DNA of 64,000 nt, taken from the NCBI RefSeq assembly GCF_004331455.1, contig NZ_SJJR01000013.1, positions 62,001-126,000 on the forward strand, read 5' to 3'. The notes under the pieces were generated by a model, which was given only the letters and a program-made list of their open reading frames with translations, did no database searches and was not told where the DNA came from. Shown here in pieces: positions 44,056 to 52,332 of the stretch. Origin of the DNA: Micromonospora zingiberis. Its GTDB lineage: Bacteria > Actinomycetota > Actinomycetes > Mycobacteriales > Micromonosporaceae. Position 1 is the first letter of the stretch. Each line of letters opens with the position of its first letter. The translations under genes were made by a program, and so were the position numbers.

Positions 44056-45507
44056 GTGGGGTTGGATCCAGGACTCCGCCGGCTCGCCCTGGGCACCCTG
44101 CTGGCCGCGTACCCCGGACCGGTCCCACCCGACTGGGCGGTCGACCTGGTCGCCGACGGGCTGGCCGGACACACCCTGTTCGGCACCAACATCGACACAC
44201 CGGCGCAGGTGGCGACCAGCACGGCCGCGTTGCGCGCCGGCCGGGCCGACGTGCTCGTCGCCGTCGACGAGGAAGGCGGTGACGTCACCCGGTTGGCGCA
44301 CGCCACCGGCAGCCCGTACCCGGGCAACGCGGCGCTCGGCGCGATCGGCGACGTGGCGCTCACCCGGCGGATCTACCAGGCCATCGGCGCGGAGTTGGCC
44401 GCCCTCGGCATCACCGTGAACCTGGCGCCCACGGTCGACGTCAACACCGCCGACGACAACCCGGTCATCGGCACCCGGTCGTTCGGCGCGGACCCGGTGC
44501 GGGTCGCCGCGCACTCCGCCGCCGCAGCCGCCGGCCTCCAGAGCGCCGGGGTGGCCGCCTGCGCCAAGCACTTCCCCGGGCACGGCGCCACGGTGACCGA
44601 CTCGCACCACGAACTGCCGACCGTGGACGTGACCCCGGAGGTACTCCGCCAGCGGGACCTGCCGCCGTTCGCCGCGGTGATCGCCGCCGGCACCAAGGCG
44701 GTGATGACCGCCCACATCCGGGTTCCCGCACTGACCGGTGCCGGGCCCGCCACGTTCAGCCGCGCCGTGCTGGTCGAGCTGCTGCGGCACGAGTACGGCT
44801 TCACCGGCGCCGTGATCACCGACGCGCTGGAGATGAAGGGTGCCGCGCTCGCCGCCGGCGGCATCGCCCCCGGCGCCGTACGGGCCCTGGCCGCCGGCGC
44901 CGACCTGCTCTGCATCGGTGCCAAGGTGGACGCCGAACTGGTCGAACGGGTGGCCGCCGAGATCGTCACGGCGCTGGGCGACGGCCGGCTGGCGCGGACC
45001 CGGGTGGAGCAGGCCGCCGGCCGCGCCGCGGAGCTGGCCGCCTGGACCCGCACCGCCGGCACCGCCACCGCCACCCCCACCGACCTGGGGTACGCGGCGG
45101 CCCGCCGCGCCATCCGGGTGGAGGGCGTGCTGACCGGGCTGCACCATCCACTCGTGGTGCAGGTGCACACCAGGTCCACCATCGTCGAGGGGCGGGTGCC
45201 GTGGGGACTCGGCCCGCACCTCGACGGCACGGAACTGATCCAGGTGGTGGCCGCCGAGGCCGACCCGCAGGAGCTACGCCGGATCGCTGGCGCCCGCCCG
45301 ATCGTGCTGGTCGGCCGGCGTCTGCACCGCCTGCCCGGTGGGCCGGAGCTGGTCACCGCGCTGGCCACCACGCACCCGGTGGTGGTGGTCGAGATGGGCT
45401 GGCCGGCGAGCTGGCGGCCGGCCGGTACGCGGGCCTTCGTCACCACGTACGGCGCGAGCCACGCCAACGGCCGGGCCGCCGCCGAAGTGCTGGGCCTGAC
45501 CCGCTGA
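44056..45507 (+). CDS. Glycoside hydrolase family 3, NagZ-like beta-N-acetylhexosaminidase
   Basis: A 483-residue enzyme. It has the GH3 barrel with VAVDEEGGDVTRL, the KHFPGHG motif and VTDSHHELP, the Asp-His pair that serves as acid/base in NagZ enzymes. VITDALEMKG holds the nucleophile Asp. The C-terminal about 120 residues form an extra domain. GTG 44056 has GAGGAGA upstream. No signal peptide is seen, so the enzyme is probably cytoplasmic. It is paired with the divergent ROK regulator, suggesting amino-sugar or peptidoglycan turnover. Confidence 0.9.
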   Translation: MGLDPGLRRLALGTLLAAYPGPVPPDWAVDLVADGLAGHTLFGTNIDTPAQVATSTAALRAGRADVLVAVDEEGGDVTRLAHATGSPYPGNAALGAIGDVALTRRIYQAIGAELAALGITVNLAPTVDVNTADDNPVIGTRSFGADPVRVAAHSAAAAAGLQSAGVAACAKHFPGHGATVTDSHHELPTVDVTPEVLRQRDLPPFAAVIAAGTKAVMTAHIRVPALTGAGPATFSRAVLVELLRHEYGFTGAVITDALEMKGAALAAGGIAPGAVRALAAGADLLCIGAKVDAELVERVAAEIVTALGDGRLARTRVEQAAGRAAELAAWTRTAGTATATPTDLGYAAARRAIRVEGVLTGLHHPLVVQVHTRSTIVEGRVPWGLGPHLDGTELIQVVAAEADPQELRRIAGARPIVLVGRRLHRLPGGPELVTALATTHPVVVVEMGWPASWRPAGTRAFVTTYGASHANGRAAAEVLGLTR

Positions 45508-45541
45508 GGCACACGTCACCCGACACCGCCCAGATCCCTTC

Positions 45542-45555
45542 TTGAACGTGTTCAA
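45542..45555. promoter_or_regulatory. TetR operator candidate 1
   Basis: TTGAACGTGTTCAA is palindromic except for the central GT. Its reverse complement, TTGAACACGTTCAA, is exactly the second site at 45585-45598, centred 43 bp (about four helical turns) away. Both lie upstream of the operon that ends with a TetR gene. Confidence 0.7.
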
Positions 45556-45584
45556 CTTCGGTCGTACGCTGATGCTGTCGATAT

Positions 45585-45598
45585 TTGAACACGTTCAA
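45585..45598. promoter_or_regulatory. TetR operator candidate 2
   Basis: TTGAACACGTTCAA, the exact reverse complement of the site at 45542. It directly follows the -10-like GATATT at 45580-45585 and ends 15 bp before ATG 45614, so bound repressor would block transcription of the operon. Confidence 0.7.
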
Positions 45599-45613
45599 GA
45601 CTGGGGCTTCGGC

Positions 45614-46075
45614 ATGGACATCAAGGTCTGGATGTACCTGGTCTACCTGGCGGTCAGCATCGGCCTGACCGTCTGGGTGGCCCGGACGCTGGCGCGCAAC
45701 GGGCAGATCTTTCTTGAGGAGGTGTTCTCCGACGAGCGGCTCGCCCGCGCCGTGAACAACCTCCTGGTGATCGGGTTCTACCTGCTCAACCTCGGCTACG
45801 TGACGGTGGCGATGCGGCACTCCGAGCCCATCGGGTCCACCAGCCAGGCGATGGAGGAGCTGTCCTGGAAGATCGGACTGGTCCTGCTGGTGCTCGGTGC
45901 GCTGCACTTCTTCAACGTCTACGCCCTGGGTCGCTACCGGCGTAGCCGGTTGCGCCAACTCGCCACCCAGCCACCGCTGCCACCGATCGGACAGCTGCCG
46001 ATGCAGCACGCGCACCCGGCCACCCCACCCGGGTCGCCGCACGGCCCGGCGAACCCGACGGCACCACCTCGATGA
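45614..46075 (+). CDS. Membrane protein of the TetR-controlled operon
   Basis: A 153-residue protein with three membrane helices: WMYLVYLAVSIGLTVWVA near the start, NNLLVIGFYLLNLGYVTVA, and IGLVLLVLGALHFFNVYALG. A Pro/His-rich cytoplasmic tail follows. ATG 45614 is chosen because the upstream part of the frame is occupied by the two operators. The family is not recognised by name. It is coupled by ATGA to the DCC oxidoreductase gene. Confidence 0.75.
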   Translation: MDIKVWMYLVYLAVSIGLTVWVARTLARNGQIFLEEVFSDERLARAVNNLLVIGFYLLNLGYVTVAMRHSEPIGSTSQAMEELSWKIGLVLLVLGALHFFNVYALGRYRRSRLRQLATQPPLPPIGQLPMQHAHPATPPGSPHGPANPTAPPR

Positions 46076-46566
46076 GCACCCCCAGCCCGTACCGGGCAGG
46101 TGGGCCGCCGGATGCCACCGCGCACGGGGGTGGTGGCATCCGGCACTTCACCGTCCTCTATGACGCGCACTGCCCGATGTGCCGCGCCGCACGCGGCTGG
46201 CTGGCGTCGCGACCCCAACTCGTACCCCTGGAGTTCGTGCCGGCCGGCTCGGCCGAGGCCCGGCGGCGCTTTCCCGGCCTGGACCACGACGCGACGCTGC
46301 GCGACCTCACGGTGGTGGCCGACACCGGCGCGGTCTACACCGGCGACGGCGCCTGGTTCGCCTGCCTGTGGGCGCTGGCCGACCACCGGGCGACGGCCGA
46401 CCGCCTGGCCCGCCCACACCTGTTGCCGCTGGCGCGCCGAATGATTGCCACCGCGTCGGCGGTTCGCGAACGCGTCCGCGAACCGGGGTCGGCGCCGGCC
46501 GACGACCCGGCGGGATACGGTGATCCGGATGACCGACCAGCCTGTGCCGACGACCGCTGCGGGTGA
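46072..46566 (+). CDS. DCC-family thiol-disulfide oxidoreductase-like protein
   Basis: A 164-residue protein of the DUF393 (DCC) family. The signature HFTVLYDAHCPMCRAARGWL is at about residues 24-43, with the Asp-x-x-Cys-Pro-x-Cys motif that gives the family its name. The rest (EFVPAGSAEARRRFPGLD, GDGAWFACLWAL) matches the family. Redox activity on membrane or envelope proteins is likely but not established. It overlaps both neighbours: by 4 bp with the membrane protein gene and by 38 bp with the TetR gene. Confidence 0.85.
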   Translation: MSTPSPYRAGGPPDATAHGGGGIRHFTVLYDAHCPMCRAARGWLASRPQLVPLEFVPAGSAEARRRFPGLDHDATLRDLTVVADTGAVYTGDGAWFACLWALADHRATADRLARPHLLPLARRMIATASAVRERVREPGSAPADDPAGYGDPDDRPACADDRCG

Positions 46567-47227
46567 GCCGGCGACCGCCCGGGGCGAGCAGACCCGGCTA
46601 CTGATCCTGGAAACCGCGATGCGGATGTTCCGCGAGCGGGGTTACGCACGGACCACCATGCGCGCCATCGCCCAGGAGGCCGGGGTCGCGGTCGGCAACG
46701 CCTACTACTACTTCGGCTCGAAAGAGCGCCTGATCCAGGAGTTCTACACCAGGACCCAGGAGGAGCACCGGGTGGCGGCGCGACCGGTGCTGGACCGCGA
46801 AACCGAGTTCGCCGCCCGGCTGTCCGGGGTGCTGCACGCGGCCATCGACGTACTGGGGCCCTCGCACGAGTTCGCGGGCAGCTTCTTCAAGGTCGCCGCG
46901 GAGCCCAGCTCACCGCTGAGCCCGTTCTCGCCCGAGTCGGCCGGGCCCCGCCAGGCGGCCATCGACATCTTCGCCGAGGTGCTGGCGGGCTCGACCGCCA
47001 AGGTCGACGCGGAACTGCGTCCCCAATTGCCGGAACTGCTCTGGCTGGCGTACATGGGAACGGTGCTCTACTGGGTCTACGACCGCTCACCGGGGCAGGC
47101 CCGCACCCGCATGTTGATCGACGGCGCGGTGCCGTTGATCGACCGGCTGGTGACGCTCTCCCGACTGCGGGTGCTGCGCCCGGTGACCCGCCAGATCACC
47201 GATCTGATTCGCACTCTGCGTCACTGA
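46529..47227 (+). CDS. TetR-family transcriptional regulator
   Basis: A 232-residue repressor. The N-terminal helix-turn-helix region reads RLLILETAMRMFRERGYART then MRAIAQEAGVAVGNAYYYFG, a typical TetR signature; the rest is an all-helical ligand domain. ATG 46529 lies inside the end of the DCC gene. As last gene of the operon it probably binds the twin TTGAAC palindromes upstream and controls its own transcript. Confidence 0.9.
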   Translation: MTDQPVPTTAAGEPATARGEQTRLLILETAMRMFRERGYARTTMRAIAQEAGVAVGNAYYYFGSKERLIQEFYTRTQEEHRVAARPVLDRETEFAARLSGVLHAAIDVLGPSHEFAGSFFKVAAEPSSPLSPFSPESAGPRQAAIDIFAEVLAGSTAKVDAELRPQLPELLWLAYMGTVLYWVYDRSPGQARTRMLIDGAVPLIDRLVTLSRLRVLRPVTRQITDLIRTLRH

Positions 47228-47367
47228 CCGGCACTCGACCCTGGGCACGTCGACCCAGGTCAAGTCCACTATTCGACACCGCAGAGGTGGCACCGGGAGC
47301 TTGCCGACCGGTAACTGGATACGTAGCGTGATCGGCATCGAGCCACACGCGGACCTGGGGGGAGGCT

Positions 47368-47403
47368 GCGGACCGTGGATCCGGCCCGGGATCCACGGTC
47401 CGC
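47368..47403. terminator. Bidirectional hairpin between the TetR and GNAT genes
   Basis: GCGGACCGTGGATCC (47368-47382) and its exact complement (47389-47403) form a 15-bp stem with a 6-base loop. It lies between two convergent genes, 12 bp beyond the GNAT stop, and can serve both. Confidence 0.7.
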
Positions 47404-47415
47404 GCCCTGCGAAGG

Positions 47416-48132
47416 TCAGCCGGGATAGACCCCGAACGACCGCCAGCCCCGGTCCGGAAAGCCGGCGGCCTCGGCGACCCGGGCTGAGGCGGCGTTGGCC
47501 CGGTCGTGCAGATAGGTGGGCACGGCGCCGTCGTCGAGCACCCGGCGGGCCGCCTGGGCGACCAGTCGCCGGGCCAGTCCTCGCCCCCGGGCCGCCGGCA
47601 CCGTACCCACCGCCAGTTCATGCCCGAACCGGTCGTGCCGCTTGATCCCGACACCGGCCAGGTAGCGGCCCCGATCGTCGCGGACCACCAGCACGGGTCG
47701 GTCGAACAACCGCAGCCAGGACGGCAGGCCCGCGGTGCCGGGCGGGATCCACTCGCCGACCTCCGGCAGCGGCGCGGGTGCCACGCTCCACCGGAACACG
47801 TCGTCGTGCACCACCCAGCCGGGCTGGCCGACCGCCGCCGGCAGGGCGGGCAACAGCCGGTCCGGCCGCTGGGCCAGGTCGCGCACCCCGGCGACCCGGT
47901 CGGACGGTACGGACAGCACGGTGCTCCCACCAGCGGTGACCGCGATCGCGGGCCGCAGCCGACCGTCCCAGGCCGGACGGCTGCGTCGCCACGACCCCAC
48001 CACGTGCAGCCCCGCACCCGCAGGCCACTGCCCCAGCCAGGTCGCCAGATGCAGGTGGAGCCGCCGGTCGCGCACCGTCCACCTCCCGCGCCGTCGCTGC
48101 CGCCCGCCCACCGTACGACGGGCGGACGGCAC
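47416..48132 (-). CDS. GNAT-family N-acetyltransferase
   Basis: Up to 238 residues. The acetyl-CoA loop is VPAARGRGLARRLVAQAARR, followed by LHDRANAASARVAEAAGF, the usual C-terminal motif. The N-terminal half is less typical and may be a degenerate second GNAT domain. GTG 48132 gives the longest form; GTG 48078 is also possible. The substrate is unknown. Confidence 0.8.
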   Translation of the reverse strand: MPSARRTVGGRQRRRGRWTVRDRRLHLHLATWLGQWPAGAGLHVVGSWRRSRPAWDGRLRPAIAVTAGGSTVLSVPSDRVAGVRDLAQRPDRLLPALPAAVGQPGWVVHDDVFRWSVAPAPLPEVGEWIPPGTAGLPSWLRLFDRPVLVVRDDRGRYLAGVGIKRHDRFGHELAVGTVPAARGRGLARRLVAQAARRVLDDGAVPTYLHDRANAASARVAEAAGFPDRGWRSFGVYPG

Positions 48133-48249
48133 GGCGCCGACCGTCCGGAGGACTTTCGCAACGCCCTCGCGCCCACCGGAACCTGATCCATCGATCGACC
48201 GTCATACCCATTTCCATACATGTACAACTTTCTCTGGAACGGTGGGCAC

Positions 48250-48432
48250 ATGCCGATTCAACCGGACGACGGTCACCAGCGGGACACCACGCGGATCTGG
48301 CCGGACGGCAGGGCGGCGAGACGCTTCCCCGGGCAGCCGCCACACCTCGGTCACCGTTCCGGCTCGCTGTCCTGGCACGAGCTGAACCGGCTACCCGTCG
48401 GCGCCTACCCGAGCCACCTCAACACCCACTGA
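48250..48432 (+). CDS. Small hypothetical protein
   Basis: A possible 60-residue protein (MPIQPDDGHQRDTTRIWPDG at the start, SLSWHELNRLPVGAYPSHLN at the end) with mostly G/C third positions. GGTGGG precedes the ATG. An in-frame ATG at 48220 would add ten residues but lies beside the palindrome TACATGTA. There is no known family. The 475-bp gap around it otherwise shows nothing clear. Confidence 0.35.
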   Translation: MPIQPDDGHQRDTTRIWPDGRAARRFPGQPPHLGHRSGSLSWHELNRLPVGAYPSHLNTH

Positions 48433-48607
48433 CGCACCAAGATCCGATAGATTCCGGTGCGCCGGATCGCGTCGCTCACCGGGCAGCCAACCGAGTGGGT
48501 CGCACCGAAGGGCACTCTCTGACGGCGAGCCAGCGCCGTCGTTCGCACACCTGTCGGGTAACGTCTGCTGGTCCTCCGACCGGGTTACGACAGGAGCTAG
48601 CGCACCC

Positions 48608-49126
48608 ATGGGCAAGAAGACGATTCGCGTCTCCGACTTCAGCGGCACGGTGCTGGGCCCCGACGACGAGTCGGTCCGCGTCGTCGTCCTTGAGCACCCT
48701 GACCTGGTGGCCGGGCCCGTGCAGCTGGACGCGACCCCGGTGGAGGTGGAGAGCCTCGACGACGCGGCGCTGGACGTGGCCGTGGTCGAGATCCACGACC
48801 GGCACGGTCACGGCGAGCCGCGCCGGGTGGTGCTGACCGCCAGCGAGTTCGACGCGATGGCCACCGACATGCCGATGGCCCAGCTTCTCAAGACCGCCGA
48901 GCGGGTACGCCCACCGAAGACCCGACGCGCCGCCGAGAAGGTCGACTACGCCACCATCGAGCACGCGGGAAAGCCACACAGGGGACGGGTCACCGAGGAG
49001 GAGGCCCTACTGGTGCGCGAGCAGCTCGACGAGGTGAACAAGCGCCTCGCCGACGCCGGGCTGCGCCAGATCGATCCGGCCGACCCCGAGCACGCCGCCC
49101 GGTACGGCTTCCCCACCGCGTCCTGA
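48608..49126 (+). CDS. Conserved-looking hypothetical protein
   Basis: A 172-residue protein with no signal peptide or membrane helix. It starts MGKKTIRVSDFSGTVLGPDD and has an acidic N-terminal domain. The C-terminus (HRGRVTEEEALLVREQLDEV) is charged and helical, ending in DPADPEHAARYGF. I cannot name the family. It is convergent with the Clp_N-HTH gene, only 4 bp between the stops. Confidence 0.7.
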   Translation: MGKKTIRVSDFSGTVLGPDDESVRVVVLEHPDLVAGPVQLDATPVEVESLDDAALDVAVVEIHDRHGHGEPRRVVLTASEFDAMATDMPMAQLLKTAERVRPPKTRRAAEKVDYATIEHAGKPHRGRVTEEEALLVREQLDEVNKRLADAGLRQIDPADPEHAARYGFPTAS

Positions 49127-49130
49127 TCGC

Positions 49131-49844
49131 CTACTCGAACGCCCGCAGCTTGGCCAGGGCCGCCACGGTGTTCGCTTCCGTGGTGGCCTTGTCCACGCCG
49201 AGGCCACTGAGCACTCCCTTGCCGTCCTCCTGCTCCAGCAGGGCCAGCAGGATGTGCTCGGTGCCGATGTAGTTGTGCCCGAGTCGCAGCGCCTCGCGGA
49301 AGGTCAGTTCGAGCGCCTTCTTGCCGGCGGCGTCGTACGGAATCAGGTCGGGAACCTCGTCCGACGACGGCGGCAGCGCGGCGGTGGCCGCCTCGCGTAC
49401 GGCCTCGACCGAGACGCCGGCGGCGGCCAGCACCTTCGCGGCCAGCGCCTCCGGCTCGACCAGCAGCCCGAGCACCAGGTGCACCGGGCCGACCTGGGCG
49501 TTACCGGCGGCCTTCGCCTCGTTGTGCGAGGCCGCCACCACGTTGCGGGCACGCGGGGTGAACCGCTGGAAGCCCTCCTGGGGGTCCATCGCCGCGCCGA
49601 CGAAGCGCTTCTGCGCGGCCTGCTTGCTCACCCCCATGCTGCGGCCGATCTCGGTCCACGACGCGCCGGAGCGCCGGGCCTGGTCGACGAAGTGGCCGAT
49701 CAGGTGATCGGCGACATCGCCGATGTGATCGGCGACCAGGACAGCGCCGGTGAGCTGGTCGAGGGCGTCGGTGTGGGTCTGCTTGATGGTCTGGATCAGA
49801 TCGTCGAGCCGGACCGGGTTGCTCATCTGGACAGGATTCGTCAT
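49131..49844 (-). CDS. Clp N-terminal-domain protein with helix-turn-helix
   Basis: A 237-residue protein. Residues about 10-80 include a helix-turn-helix (RSGASWTEIGRSMGVSKQAA) followed by QKRF. Residues about 92-235 form a Clp N-terminal double repeat (RFTPRARNVVAASHNEAKAA and HNYIGTEHILLALL) like that of ClpA/ClpC, but with no AAA ATPase part. It may be a DNA-binding adaptor or sensor for Clp substrates. ATG 49844 sits inside a perfect 25-bp palindrome. Placement of -35/-10 suggests a leaderless transcript. Confidence 0.85.
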   Translation of the reverse strand: MTNPVQMSNPVRLDDLIQTIKQTHTDALDQLTGAVLVADHIGDVADHLIGHFVDQARRSGASWTEIGRSMGVSKQAAQKRFVGAAMDPQEGFQRFTPRARNVVAASHNEAKAAGNAQVGPVHLVLGLLVEPEALAAKVLAAAGVSVEAVREAATAALPPSSDEVPDLIPYDAAGKKALELTFREALRLGHNYIGTEHILLALLEQEDGKGVLSGLGVDKATTEANTVAALAKLRAFE

Positions 49845-49867
49845 GCGTCAACCATAGGTTGACGCAT
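49843..49867. promoter_or_regulatory. Operator 1 overlapping the start codon and -10 of the Clp_N-HTH gene
   Basis: ATGCGTCAACC and GGTTGACGCAT are perfect 11-bp arms around ATA. On the minus strand the site contains the -10 candidate TATGGT (49856-49851), and TGACGC then leads directly into ATG 49844. Confidence 0.8.
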
Positions 49868-49874
49868 GCATTGG

Positions 49875-49893
49875 CGTCAACCACGGGTTGACG
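49875..49893. promoter_or_regulatory. Operator 2 overlapping the -35 of the Clp_N-HTH gene
   Basis: CGTCAACC and GGTTGACG are perfect 8-bp arms around ACG, centred 29 bp from operator 1. On the minus strand TTGACG (49880-49875) is a good -35, 18 bp from the TATGGT -10. Both promoter elements are therefore covered by identical half-sites. Confidence 0.8.
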
Positions 49894-49935
49894 ATCACTG
49901 AGTGTGCACTCACCCCATGATCGCTGTTAACAACC

Positions 49936-49984
49936 TTGACTAAATCTCGTGAAATCGACAGACTGCGATTGGAGAGCGCTCTCC
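49936..49984 (+). promoter_or_regulatory. Promoter and LacI-type operator of the GH16 gene
   Basis: TTGACT at 49936 is a -35-like box. The perfect palindrome GGAGAGCGCTCTCC at 49971-49984 follows, close to the expected transcription start. GAGCGCTC is the core of CebR/CelR-type LacI operators, as in the site at 1952. The gene start is 50 bp downstream. Confidence 0.55.
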
Positions 49985-50033
49985 TTCCTCGCCGGGGCGC
50001 CCGCTTCGTCCGTCCACCCAAAGGAGATCAATC

Positions 50034-51281
50034 GTGTCCGTCATCTCCCGCAGGCTCCGACGGGGAGCCGCCGTCCTCGCCGCGGCCGTCGTGGCCAGCG
50101 TGCTCGTGGTGCCCGTGAACGCCGCACCGGCCGCCGCCGCCATCGGCGGGCTCACCTGGCAGGACGAGTTCAACGCGCCGGCCGGCACCCCGGTCGACCA
50201 GTCAAAGTGGCGCTTCGACATCGGCGGCCACGGCTGGGGCAACAACGAACGCCAGTACTACACCAACAGCACCAGCAACGCGGTGCACGACGGGCAGGGC
50301 AACCTGGTCATCACCGCCCGTCGGGAGAACCCGGCCAACTACCAGTGCCACTACGGCCGGTGCGAGTACACCTCGGCCCGGCTGCTGACCGCCGCCACCT
50401 TCAACCAGGCGTACGGCCGGTTCGAGGCCCGCATCAAGATCCCCCGAGGGCAGGGCATCTGGCCGGCCTTCTGGATGCTCGGCAGCGACTTCGGCAACGT
50501 CGGCTGGCCCGCCTCCGGCGAGATCGACATCATGGAGAACATCGGCCGGGAACCCAACACCGTGCACGGCACCATCCACGGGCCGGGCTACTCCGGCGGT
50601 GGCGGGATCACCGGCAGCCGCGTCATCGGGCAGCCGCTGGCCGACACCTTCCACACCTACCGGGTCGACTGGGAACCGAACATCATCCGCTGGTACCTCG
50701 ACGGCCAGGAGTTCTTCCGGGTCGACCCGAGCCGGCTCGGCGGCAACCGCTGGGTCTTCGACCACCCCTTCTTCATGATCCTCAACGTCGCGGTCGGCGG
50801 TAACTGGCCCGGTTACCCCGACGGCAGCACCCAGTTCCCGCAGCAGATGCTCGTCGACTACGTCCGGGTCTACGGCTACGTGCCGGACGGCAACACCGGC
50901 ACCAACCGGATCCGGGGCCTACAGAGCGGCCGGTGCATCGACATCCCCAGCGCCAACCCGTACGACGGCGCACCGTTGCAGATCTGGGACTGCAACACCA
51001 CCGCCGCGCAGGCGTGGACCTTCGCCGCCGACGGCACGATCCGCGCCATGGGCAAGTGCATGGACCCGGCCTGGGCCGGCACCGCCAACGGCACCGAGGT
51101 CAACCTGGTCACCTGCAACGGCAACCCGGCGCAACGCTTCACCCTCAACGCCGCCGGCGACCTGGTCAACCTCAACGCCAGCCGCTGTGTCGACGTACGG
51201 GAGAACAACCCCAACAACGGCGGCCGGCTGCAACTGTGGGACTGCGCCGGCACCCCCAACCAGAAGTGGTCGCGGGCCTGA
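50034..51281 (+). CDS. Secreted GH16 beta-glucanase with CBM13 domain
   Basis: A 415-residue enzyme. The signal peptide ends near VNAAPAAAA. The GH16 domain (about 38-280) has the catalytic motif GEIDIMENIG near residue 162, with both catalytic Glu, and WPAFWMLGS. Residues about 290-415 are a ricin-type beta-trefoil (CBM13) with three repeats: RCIDIP with QIWDC, KCMD with NLVTC, RCVDV with LQLWDC. Laminarin or a similar beta-1,3-glucan is the likely substrate. GTG 50034 has AAAGGAG upstream. A LacI-type operator lies in its promoter. Confidence 0.93.
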   Translation: MSVISRRLRRGAAVLAAAVVASVLVVPVNAAPAAAAIGGLTWQDEFNAPAGTPVDQSKWRFDIGGHGWGNNERQYYTNSTSNAVHDGQGNLVITARRENPANYQCHYGRCEYTSARLLTAATFNQAYGRFEARIKIPRGQGIWPAFWMLGSDFGNVGWPASGEIDIMENIGREPNTVHGTIHGPGYSGGGGITGSRVIGQPLADTFHTYRVDWEPNIIRWYLDGQEFFRVDPSRLGGNRWVFDHPFFMILNVAVGGNWPGYPDGSTQFPQQMLVDYVRVYGYVPDGNTGTNRIRGLQSGRCIDIPSANPYDGAPLQIWDCNTTAAQAWTFAADGTIRAMGKCMDPAWAGTANGTEVNLVTCNGNPAQRFTLNAAGDLVNLNASRCVDVRENNPNNGGRLQLWDCAGTPNQKWSRA

Positions 51282-51300
51282 TTCCACCCTCGGCTGACGA

Positions 51301-51337
51301 TCGGGGGCTCACCGTCGCGATGACGGTGAGCCCCCGA
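51301..51337 (+). terminator. Strong hairpin after the GH16 gene
   Basis: TCGGGGGCTCACCGTC (51301-51316) and its exact complement (51322-51337) form a 16-bp stem with the 5-base loop GCGAT, followed by GGCTTT. It lies 19 bp after the GH16 stop and is a clear intrinsic-type terminator. Confidence 0.75.
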
Positions 51338-51413
51338 GGCTTTCCGCCCGTAAGAGTCGGTGACGGGCCCGGTGGGTATCAGCCCACTACGGTCACCACG
51401 TGCGGGAGGCGAC

Positions 51414-52220
51414 ATGGACAAGGCTCCGCCCACGATCGACCTGGACTTCGTACCGGTGCAGCAGTACGTGTACGACGTACCACCGCCACAGCCGACCGGC
51501 CGGCGCCGGTGGCGGTGGTGGCTCGGTGGGGCGGCGCTGCTCCTGGTGGTGGTGCTGGTCGCCAGCTGGACCTGGATGAGTGTCCGGGGCGACACCCGCG
51601 ACGGCCATGTCGTCACCGCCGCCACCGACCTGCGTACGGCCACCTTCGTCCTGCTCGACGGCGCCGACGTGATCCGGGTGCGCACGGCCGACCTGGGCGA
51701 AGCGACCTATCGGGTGTCCACGCCCGCCGACTCCCACCTCCGTCCGGCGGTCTCGCTCTCCGACGGAACCCTGTTGACCAGCCTGCACGGCACCGACCAG
51801 GGCGGCCCGGCGCTGGTCGAGGTGGTGCTGCACGAATCGGTGCGCTGGCAGGTCCGGCTCAACGGTGGCGCCAAGGAACAACACCTGGACCTGCGTACGG
51901 CCCAGCTCGACGGGGTCGAGTTGACCGCTGGCGCGAACCGGATCGAGTTGACCCTTCCCCGGGCCACCGGCACCCTGCGGGCTGCCCTCAGTGGCGGTGC
52001 GAGCCAGGTCGTGGTCCGGCTGACCGGCGACGCGCCGGTACAGGTGCGCGCGGGTGGTGGCGCCGGCTCGGTGACCGTGGACGGCACCACCCACTCCGGC
52101 GTGGCCGGTGGCACCACCTTCACCCCGCCGGACTGGGCTGCGGCGAACGACCGCTACGACGTCGACGCGACCTCAGGGTTCTCCAGCCTCACCGTCGAGC
52201 GCACCGACGCCGGCCGCTGA
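51414..52220 (+). CDS. Membrane-anchored hypothetical protein with beta-rich outer domain
   Basis: A 268-residue protein with a cytoplasmic N-terminus of about 34 residues ending in an Arg/Trp cluster, then one membrane helix (WWLGGAALLLVVVLVASWTW). The outer part of about 210 residues is rich in Thr, Val and Gly with regular short strands, as in DUF4097-type putative adhesin domains. Function is unknown. Confidence 0.7.
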   Translation: MDKAPPTIDLDFVPVQQYVYDVPPPQPTGRRRWRWWLGGAALLLVVVLVASWTWMSVRGDTRDGHVVTAATDLRTATFVLLDGADVIRVRTADLGEATYRVSTPADSHLRPAVSLSDGTLLTSLHGTDQGGPALVEVVLHESVRWQVRLNGGAKEQHLDLRTAQLDGVELTAGANRIELTLPRATGTLRAALSGGASQVVVRLTGDAPVQVRAGGGAGSVTVDGTTHSGVAGGTTFTPPDWAAANDRYDVDATSGFSSLTVERTDAGR

Positions 52221-52332
52221 TCCGACCCGGATACGGTATGCGCGGCGGCTGACCCGTCGCATGCTGGCCGGCGCGGTCGCCACGGCGTCGTGCGTCGAGG
52301 GCCGTTCGGAGCGCAGCGGAAGGGGCGATGGC

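Noticed and set aside
45542..45613. Extension of the TetR-operon membrane protein to the upstream ATG/TTG
   Set aside because: That part is occupied by two palindromic operators, and the hydrophobic family-like start begins at ATG 45614.
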